Shown here: positions 34,725 to 40,115 of the stretch, one piece after another | How positions within the stretch are numbered: the first letter of the stretch is position 1 | Layout of the letters: every line of letters begins with the position of its first letter | Source: JABWAM01 sp964653025 | GTDB taxonomy: Bacteria; Verrucomicrobiota; Verrucomicrobiia; JABWAM01 | DNA length: 40,115 bases | Direction: 5' to 3' | NCBI GenBank assembly: GCA_964653025.1 | Contig: CAZZBZ010000026.1 | Span: forward strand, 1 to 40,115 | Position numbers and translations under genes: made by a program | Notes under the pieces: generated by a model | The model's input: only the letters and a program-made list of their open reading frames with translations | Databases searched by the model: none | What the model was told of the DNA's origin: nothing

Positions 34725-36491
34725 ATGAACCCTAGGATCCACTCCCCAAAGCGTCGGACCGCGCCAACCCCCCGACGGGGCCAGATGGCGCGTGGCGCGG
34801 ACATTATCGTGCAGGCTCTCGAGCGCGAGGGGGTCGAGGTTGTCTTCGCCTATCCCGGCGGAACGAGCATGGAGATCCATCAGTCGCTTACCCGCTCGAA
34901 GATCCGGGTGATCCTTCCCCGCCACGAGCAGGGCGAGGCGTTCGCCGCCGAGGGCTACGCCCGTGCCAGCGGCAAGGTGGGCGTGTGCATGGCCACCAGC
35001 GGCCCTGGGGCCACAAACCTGGTGACCGGCATCGCGGATGCCTACATGGATTCGATCCCGATGGTGGCCATCACAGGCCAGGTGCCAAGCTTCCTCATTG
35101 GGAAGATGGCCTTCCAGGAGACCGATGTGGTGGGCCTCACGCTCCCGATTGTGAAGCACAGCTACCTCGTGCTCGATATCGCCGACCTCCCTCGGATCGT
35201 GAAGGAGGCGTTCCATATCGCCAGCAGCGGTCGCCCGGGACCCGTGCTTATCGACATCCCGAAGAACGTTCAGCAATCGAACGCCCAGCCCGTGTTCCCC
35301 GATTCCGTGGACCTTCCGGGTTACGCCCAGGTCCCGAAGGCCGACCCCGCGGCCATCCAAGAGGTGATCGGCCTTCTCGCGAAGGCGAAGCGCCCCATGC
35401 TCTACTGCGGCGGCGGCATCATCTCGGGTGGCGCCCACGCTGAACTTCTCCGCTTCGCCGAGAAGGCCCACATCCCCGTGGCCACCACCCTCATGGGCAT
35501 CGGCGGGTTCCCCGAGACCCATCCGCTCTCGCTCAAGTGGCTCGGCATGCACGGCACCGTGTTCGCCAACAACGCGGTGAACGAGGCCGACCTCCTCCTC
35601 GCCATCGGCGTGCGCTTCGACGACCGCGTGACCGGCAAGGTGGAGAAGTTCTGCGAGCACGGCACGATCGTTCATATCGAGATCGACCCCTCCGAGATCG
35701 GCAAAAACAAGCCCGTGGCGCTCCCCATCCTCAGCGACGTGAAGGATGCCCTGCGCAAGCTCAACACCGCCATCGAGGGGGACCGCCCCGCGACGTTCAA
35801 GGCTCGCTATGCCGACTGGCACCGTCAGGTTGCCGCATGGAAGAAACGACACCCTCTCCGCTGGAAGCCCAGCGCCGACGAGATTCCGCCCCAGCAGGTC
35901 ATCCGCACCCTTTACGAGATGACGAAGGGCGATGCGATCATCACCACCGGCGTGGGCCAGCACCAGATGTGGGCCGGGCAGTTCTACGACTTCACGAAAC
36001 CCCGGACCTTCCTCACCTCCGCCGGCCTCGGCTCGATGGGTTTCGGCTACCCGGCCGCCCTTGGCGCCAAGGTGGCCTGCCCCCACAAGCAGGTGATCGA
36101 CATTGACGGCGACGGCAGCTTCCAGATGAACATCCAGGAGCTCGCCACCGCCCACATTGAGAAGATCGCCGCCAAGGCGATCGTGCTCAACAACCGGCAC
36201 CTCGGGATGGTCATGCAGTGGGAGGATCGCTTCTACAAGAGCAACCGTGGAAACACCTTCCTCGCCGACCCGGCCCACCCGGACAAGGAGTACCCGGACT
36301 TCGTCCAGATCGCCCGCGGCTTCAACATTCCCGCCCGCAAGGTGACGCACCCCCGCGAACTCCGCCCCGCGATCCAGGAACTCCTCGATGCCGAGACCGC
36401 CTACGTCCTCGACGTGCGCGTGCCCTACACCGAGCACGTGCTCCCGATGATTCCCGCGAACAAGTCCTACAAGGACATCATCACCGAGTAG
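34725..36491 (+). CDS. ilvB: Acetolactate synthase large subunit
   Basis: A 588-residue ThDP enzyme that condenses pyruvate with pyruvate or 2-oxobutyrate at the start of branched-chain amino acid synthesis. The catalytic glutamate is E68 in RHEQGEAFAAEGYARASG; the FAD-domain RFDDRVTGK and the ThDP/Mg site IDGDGSFQMN with VLNNRHLGMV are present. The first ~25 residues are basic and likely disordered. The start is set by the strong ribosome site at 34713-34719. The TAG stop directly touches gap 3, so the regulatory subunit ilvN, usually next, may be in the missing sequence. Confidence 0.96.
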   Translation: MNPRIHSPKRRTAPTPRRGQMARGADIIVQALEREGVEVVFAYPGGTSMEIHQSLTRSKIRVILPRHEQGEAFAAEGYARASGKVGVCMATSGPGATNLVTGIADAYMDSIPMVAITGQVPSFLIGKMAFQETDVVGLTLPIVKHSYLVLDIADLPRIVKEAFHIASSGRPGPVLIDIPKNVQQSNAQPVFPDSVDLPGYAQVPKADPAAIQEVIGLLAKAKRPMLYCGGGIISGGAHAELLRFAEKAHIPVATTLMGIGGFPETHPLSLKWLGMHGTVFANNAVNEADLLLAIGVRFDDRVTGKVEKFCEHGTIVHIEIDPSEIGKNKPVALPILSDVKDALRKLNTAIEGDRPATFKARYADWHRQVAAWKKRHPLRWKPSADEIPPQQVIRTLYEMTKGDAIITTGVGQHQMWAGQFYDFTKPRTFLTSAGLGSMGFGYPAALGAKVACPHKQVIDIDGDGSFQMNIQELATAHIEKIAAKAIVLNNRHLGMVMQWEDRFYKSNRGNTFLADPAHPDKEYPDFVQIARGFNIPARKVTHPRELRPAIQELLDAETAYVLDVRVPYTEHVLPMIPANKSYKDIITE

Positions 36492-36591
36492 NNNNNNNNN
36501 NNNNNNNNNNNNNNNNNNNNNNNNNNNNNNNNNNNNNNNNNNNNNNNNNNNNNNNNNNNNNNNNNNNNNNNNNNNNNNNNNNNNNNNNNNN
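36492..36591. other. Assembly gap 3 (100 N)
   Basis: Exactly 100 N, a scaffold join of unknown length. It separates the ilvB stop from the L,D-transpeptidase gene, whose start it removes. Confidence 0.99.
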
Positions 36592-37464
36592 CTCGCCCTC
36601 GCCGTGGCCGCTTCCGCGGCCGCGGTAGAGCCGCAGTCGGGAAAGTCTCCCTCCCGCCGCCAGATTGCCGCCCTGCAGGTCGCCCTCGACAACGCCGGGT
36701 TTTCACCCGGCCCCATCGACGGCCGCGAGGGTCCCCGCCATATCGCCGCCCTCCGCCTCGCCCGCGAATCCGGGCTCGACCCCCAGCCTCCTGCGGAATC
36801 GTGGGTCGAGTGGATCGTCCCCACAGGTTTCCTCGACGGCATCGGGTCCATTCCTGAAAGCTGGGCGGCACGGGCAAAATTCACCGCCATGCCCCACCAG
36901 ACGCCCCGCGAGCGTTTTGCCGAGAAGTTTCACCTCTCCGAGGGCTTCGCCGCATACCTCAACCGCGGGCTGACCAGCGCCTTCGCCCTCGCCGAGGGGG
37001 AGGTCCTCCAGGTCCCCGCACTCGCCCCGGTAAAACTTCCGAAGGCCGAGCGCCTCGAGATCAGTCTTTCCGACAAAACAGTCGTCGCCCTCGATGCCGA
37101 AGGAAAAATCCTCGCCGCCTTTCCCTGCTCCATCGCTGCGAAAAAGGAAAAACGCCCCGTCGGTGCCCTCCTCGTAAAGGTCATCGCCCCCAACCCGGAT
37201 TACTGCTTCGACCCCGCCGTCTTTCCGGAAGTCCCCGAAGCCGCCACGATCAAGTCCAAACTCATGATTCCACCCGGGCCAAACAATCCCGTCGGCGAGA
37301 TGTGGATCGGCCTCGATCGCCCCGGCTACGGCCTCCACGGCACCCCTTGGCCCGAGGACATCGGAAAAACCGCCAGTCACGGCTGCTTCCGCCTCACCAA
37401 CTGGGATGCCCGCCGCCTCGCCCCCATGCTGAAAATCGGAACGCCGGTGCTGGTGAAGGAATGA
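36592..37464 (+). CDS. L,D-transpeptidase (ErfK/YbiS family, 5' partial)
   Basis: The N terminus is in the gap; visible sequence begins in what looks like the end of a signal peptide (LALAVAASAAAVEP). A peptidoglycan-binding motif follows (QIAALQVALDNAGFSPGPID). The YkuD catalytic domain is at the C terminus: YGLHGTPWPEDIG and TASHGCFRLTNWDA, with the catalytic Cys encoded at 37384-37386. The family forms 3-3 cross-links in murein or attaches lipoproteins to it, in the periplasm. The stop overlaps the next ATG (37461) by 4 bp. Confidence 0.92.
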   Translation, partial: LALAVAASAAAVEPQSGKSPSRRQIAALQVALDNAGFSPGPIDGREGPRHIAALRLARESGLDPQPPAESWVEWIVPTGFLDGIGSIPESWAARAKFTAMPHQTPRERFAEKFHLSEGFAAYLNRGLTSAFALAEGEVLQVPALAPVKLPKAERLEISLSDKTVVALDAEGKILAAFPCSIAAKKEKRPVGALLVKVIAPNPDYCFDPAVFPEVPEAATIKSKLMIPPGPNNPVGEMWIGLDRPGYGLHGTPWPEDIGKTASHGCFRLTNWDARRLAPMLKIGTPVLVKE

Positions 37465-38711
37465 CGAGAAGAAGCTGGAAGCTGGAAGTTGGAAGTTGGA
37501 AGCGCGCGATGCCCCGCATCGCACGGCAGGCGGCGCTGGCACTAGCGGGCGCGCTGGTCGGGTTGCTGCTTGCCGAGGGAGTCGCCCGCCTCGTGCTGCC
37601 CAAGGGAGAAAAGCAGATCGCCCTGCTCCGCATGCGCGCGACGGACCTGCAAATGGACGCCGCGAGCGACCTGCGGACGCCCGACTACAATCCCTTCCTC
37701 CAGCGCCGCCCCCATGGAGAATGGATCTGCGACGGCCGCACGCCCGAGAAGATGAACAATGAGGGCTTCCGCGATCGAAACTTCTCCAAGGCAAAGCGGC
37801 CGGGAGTGATTCGTATCGCCGTCATCGGCGATTCCTTCGCCGAGGGCTGGATGGCCCCGCGTGCGGCGGCCTTCCCGCGCATCGCCGAGCGCGAACTCGG
37901 ACCCGCGTTTGAGATCTACAATTTTTCCATCGCGAACCATTCCCCCGTGCGCCACCTCGTGCTCTACGACCGTATCATCCGAAAGTATCGCCCCGACGCG
38001 GTGCTCCTCTGCCTCGATCGCAACGATCCTTCCAAGGACGAGGCCTTGCGCCCCTATGTGGCCTTCGACGCGCGCGGCGTCCCCTCGTCGTTCGACCACG
38101 AACGCTACTTCCGCCACACGCCCCGCATGCCACAGACGAAGTGGGAGAAGCGACGGGACCGCTGGCAATGGCGCCTCTGCCAAGGGAGCCGACTCTTTCC
38201 CTACGCGGCGGCCTGGCTCTGGGCGGACCCCGAGTTTCGTCGCCGCACTCTGGAGACATCCTCCGCACCTACCCTGCAAACCCTCTGGCGGATGACGTCC
38301 GAATATCTACTCACCCTCAAGGGACTTGCTGAGGAGGAAGGGGTCCACTTTCTCCTCGCGCTTCCGCCCAACCTCGAAGACTTAAAAAAACCGCAGGCGA
38401 TCCGGGAACTCGCGATACGCTTCGCGGAGACGCACGGGATCCCCTTCTTCCGGGCAGAGGCTTTCCTGGCCCACCGGGCATCCGCCGATTTCTACATTCC
38501 CGGCGACGGCCACTTCTCCGTGGCGGGCCACACCGCCTACGGCCGCGAACTCGCCCTGTGGCTGCGCTCCCTCCTCGCTCCGCTTCCTTCCATGCCCCCC
38601 GCATCGAATCTTCCCGTCCCCCCCCTTGAAACCGACACAAATCAAAACTACGGTTTACATCAGCGCCCCACTTGGATAAAGCTGGAGCCGTCAAACCTCC
38701 AACCCAACTAA
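37461..38711 (+). CDS. SGNH/GDSL-type hydrolase, membrane-anchored
   Basis: 416 residues from ATG 37461, or 400 from ATG 37509. A single hydrophobic helix (ALALAGALVGLLLAEGVARL) anchors it in the membrane. The SGNH blocks are visible: IAVIGDSFAEG with S125, DRND near residue 190, and GDGHFS with D349 and H351. Such proteins often remove or add acyl groups on polysaccharides or murein; the substrate is unknown. The 37461 start is coupled to the transpeptidase stop (ATGA) and would translate a heptamer array into SWKLEVGSWKR, an odd N terminus; 37509 starts just after the array. The last ~30 codons overlap what looks like the gltA leader. Confidence 0.8.
   Translation: MTRRSWKLEVGSWKRAMPRIARQAALALAGALVGLLLAEGVARLVLPKGEKQIALLRMRATDLQMDAASDLRTPDYNPFLQRRPHGEWICDGRTPEKMNNEGFRDRNFSKAKRPGVIRIAVIGDSFAEGWMAPRAAAFPRIAERELGPAFEIYNFSIANHSPVRHLVLYDRIIRKYRPDAVLLCLDRNDPSKDEALRPYVAFDARGVPSSFDHERYFRHTPRMPQTKWEKRRDRWQWRLCQGSRLFPYAAAWLWADPEFRRRTLETSSAPTLQTLWRMTSEYLLTLKGLAEEEGVHFLLALPPNLEDLKKPQAIRELAIRFAETHGIPFFRAEAFLAHRASADFYIPGDGHFSVAGHTAYGRELALWLRSLLAPLPSMPPASNLPVPPLETDTNQNYGLHQRPTWIKLEPSNLQPN
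37474..37501. repeat. Four heptamer repeats at the SGNH hydrolase start
   Basis: Units GCTGGAA, GCTGGAA, GTTGGAA, GTTGGAA. They are the reverse complement of the units before mpl (TTCCAGC/TTCCAAC). They lie between in-frame ATGs at 37461 and 37509. Confidence 0.9.
38628..38656 (+). promoter_or_regulatory. Possible gltA promoter inside the SGNH gene
   Basis: TTGAAA followed after 17 bp by TACGGT, in a locally AT-richer stretch about 60 bp before the gltA ATG. The -10 match is weak (TA---T only). Confidence 0.3.
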
Positions 38712-38715
38712 TCCC

Positions 38716-40005
38716 ATGAGCAAGTTCGCGAAGCTGGAAATTGAAGGCAAGATCTACGAGTTGCCCATCGTCGAGGGCAGCGAAGGCGAGAAGGCGGTGG
38801 ACATCACCAACCTGCGCCAGCAGTCGGGCTACATCACGCTCGACGATGGCTACAGCAACACGGGTTCCTGCCAGAGCGCGATCACCTTCATCGACGGGGA
38901 GAAAGGAATTCTCCGCTACCGGGGCATCCCGATCGAGGAACTCGCCGAGAAGGCGTCCTTCGTCGAGACCGCCTACCTCATCATCTCCGGCAAGCTCCCG
39001 ACCCGCGCCGAACTTCAACACTTCTCGGACCTGCTCACCCAGAACGAGATGCTCCACGAGGACCTGAAGTTTCACTTCGAGGGCTTTCCCCCGAACGCCC
39101 ACCCGATGGCGATTCTCTCGGCGATGATTAACGCGAGCAGTTGCTTCCACCAGAAGCTCATGGCTCCCTACGACGATGACACCTTCGAACTGCAGGCCGC
39201 CCGCCTCCTTTCCAAGGTGCGGACGATCGCGGCGTTTGCCTATCGCAAGTCCCACGGCCTTCCGATCATCTATCCGAAGCCGGTCTACAAATACACGGCC
39301 AACTTCCTCCACATGATGTTCTCGCAGCCTTTCCAGGACTACGAGCTCCAGCCCGAGGTCGTCCGCGCCCTCGACCTCATTTTTCTCCTCCACGCCGACC
39401 ACGAACAGAACTGTTCCACCGCGACGGTCCGAATGATCGCATCGAGCAAGGCCAACCTCTTTGCCAGCGCCGCCGGCGGCGTCTGTGCCATCTGGGGCCC
39501 CCTTCACGGCGGCGCCAACATGGCGGTCGTCGAGATGCTCGAGGACATCCACCGCGAGGGCGACGATGGCTCCCGCTTCATCGCGGCCGCCAAGGATAAG
39601 AAGAGCGGGAAGAAGCTCATGGGGTTCGGCCATCGCGTCTACCGTAACTACGATCCCCGCGCCAAGATCATCAAGCGGCAGTGCGACCAGCTCCTCTCTG
39701 TCCTCAAACGCTCCGACCCTCTCCTCGATATCGCCAAGAAGCTTGAGGAGGCCGCCATCCACGATCCTTACTTTATCGAGCGCAAGCTCTACCCAAACGT
39801 GGACTTCTACAGCGGCATTATCATGCGGGCCATCGGCATCCCCCTCGAGATGTTCACGGTGATGTTCGCCATCGGCCGCATGCCGGGGTGGATCGCCAAC
39901 TACAAGGAGATCATGGACCACCAGGGCACCCGCATCTACCGCCCCCGCCAAGTCTACACCGGTCCCACCCTCCAGCACTACGTCCCGATTTCCGAGCGGA
40001 AGTGA
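38716..40005 (+). CDS. gltA: Citrate synthase
   Basis: A 429-residue type II-like citrate synthase, the entry enzyme of the TCA cycle, joining oxaloacetate and acetyl-CoA. The catalytic residues are H264 in GPLHGGAN, H306 in GFGHRVY and D363 in YPNVDFYSG; H226 and H229 in HADHEQNCSTATVR are also conserved. The numbering nearly equals that of E. coli GltA. The N-terminal beta domain (residues 1-~50), typical of Gram-negative hexameric forms, is present. The ATG is 4 bp after the SGNH stop, with no ribosome site (spacer CTAATCCC). Confidence 0.97.
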   Translation: MSKFAKLEIEGKIYELPIVEGSEGEKAVDITNLRQQSGYITLDDGYSNTGSCQSAITFIDGEKGILRYRGIPIEELAEKASFVETAYLIISGKLPTRAELQHFSDLLTQNEMLHEDLKFHFEGFPPNAHPMAILSAMINASSCFHQKLMAPYDDDTFELQAARLLSKVRTIAAFAYRKSHGLPIIYPKPVYKYTANFLHMMFSQPFQDYELQPEVVRALDLIFLLHADHEQNCSTATVRMIASSKANLFASAAGGVCAIWGPLHGGANMAVVEMLEDIHREGDDGSRFIAAAKDKKSGKKLMGFGHRVYRNYDPRAKIIKRQCDQLLSVLKRSDPLLDIAKKLEEAAIHDPYFIERKLYPNVDFYSGIIMRAIGIPLEMFTVMFAIGRMPGWIANYKEIMDHQGTRIYRPRQVYTGPTLQHYVPISERK

Positions 40006-40013
40006 TTCTGAGA

Positions 40014-40044
40014 AGCCACGGATGAAACGCGGCCATCCGTGGCT
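40014..40044. repeat. Perfect 11-bp inverted repeat between convergent genes
   Basis: AGCCACGGATG (40014-40024) pairs with CATCCGTGGCT (40034-40044) across a 9-base loop. It begins 8 bp after the gltA stop and overlaps the stop of the minus-strand gene. It could end transcription from both sides, but no T-tract is present. Confidence 0.65.
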
Positions 40045-40115
40045 ACCGCTCCAGCAGCCGCCCCAGGATCGGACGCAGCTTCTCCACCGTGGCCGCGGGC
40101 CAGAGCTTGCGGTCC
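40043..40115 (-). CDS. C-terminal end of an unidentified gene
   Basis: On the minus strand a frame open from the window edge ends at TAG (40043-40045). The last residues read DRKLWPAATVEKLRPILGRL then LER. This is amphipathic helical sequence with coding-like third-position GC, but far too little to name a family. Confidence 0.5.
   Translation of the reverse strand, partial: DRKLWPAATVEKLRPILGRLLER

Overview
The window is a GC-rich stretch of a Gram-negative bacterial chromosome, probably from the PVC superphylum and most likely Verrucomicrobiota. That assignment rests on several features together: a fused lpxC-fabZ gene next to lpxA, a stand-alone SWIB-domain protein, a fused Gfo/Idh/MocA-aldo/keto reductase, and dispersed palindromic repeats of a type I associate with verrucomicrobial genomes. 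It is an inference; no rRNA gene is present. Three blocks of exactly 100 N (3287-3386, 11213-11312, 36492-36591) are scaffold joins of unknown true length, so this is a draft or metagenome assembly.

Layout. 1-4376: a large secreted protein (heparinase-II/III-like front, FG-GAP-like tail), cut by the window edge and gap 1, then a nitrilase-superfamily hydrolase. 4383-5392 (minus): iscA-hscB iron-sulfur assembly pair, divergent from an HNH-family gene (5495-6115). 6481-8107 (minus): SWIB protein, endonuclease III and a lipoprotein. 8159-11117: hom-thrC (threonine branch) and a small exported protein. 11313-15187: cardiolipin synthase (minus, cut by gap 2), mpl (murein peptide recycling) and an orphan beta-class DNA methyltransferase (minus). 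15441-17993: gyrB. 18397-21854: a TolC-like protein and the sugar dehydrogenase-AKR fusion. 21911-29098: a tightly packed run ptsI-crtE-crtI-DUF5666-like-lipoprotein-pssA-crtB, which gives isoprenoid/carotenoid synthesis plus phosphatidylserine synthesis. 29086-31921 (minus): lpxC/fabZ-lpxA-DUF374 acyltransferase for lipid A. 32008-34557 (minus): a tandem-domain FAD oxidoreductase. 34725-36491: ilvB. 36592-40005: L,D-transpeptidase, SGNH hydrolase, citrate synthase. 40043-40115: the end of an unidentified minus-strand gene.

Most genes are housekeeping or envelope functions: lipid A, cardiolipin, phosphatidylserine, carotenoids, murein cross-linking and recycling, and outer-membrane export. 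No prophage, insertion sequence, CRISPR array, tRNA or rRNA was found.

The most unusual signals are in the non-coding DNA. First, paired inverted repeats with a constant TGGAGGG flank and variable hairpin cores, whose stem bases covary between arms, lie mostly in convergent spacers. Second, imperfect 7-8 bp tandem repeats sit directly at the start codons of four unrelated genes (nth, mpl, lpxA, SGNH hydrolase).
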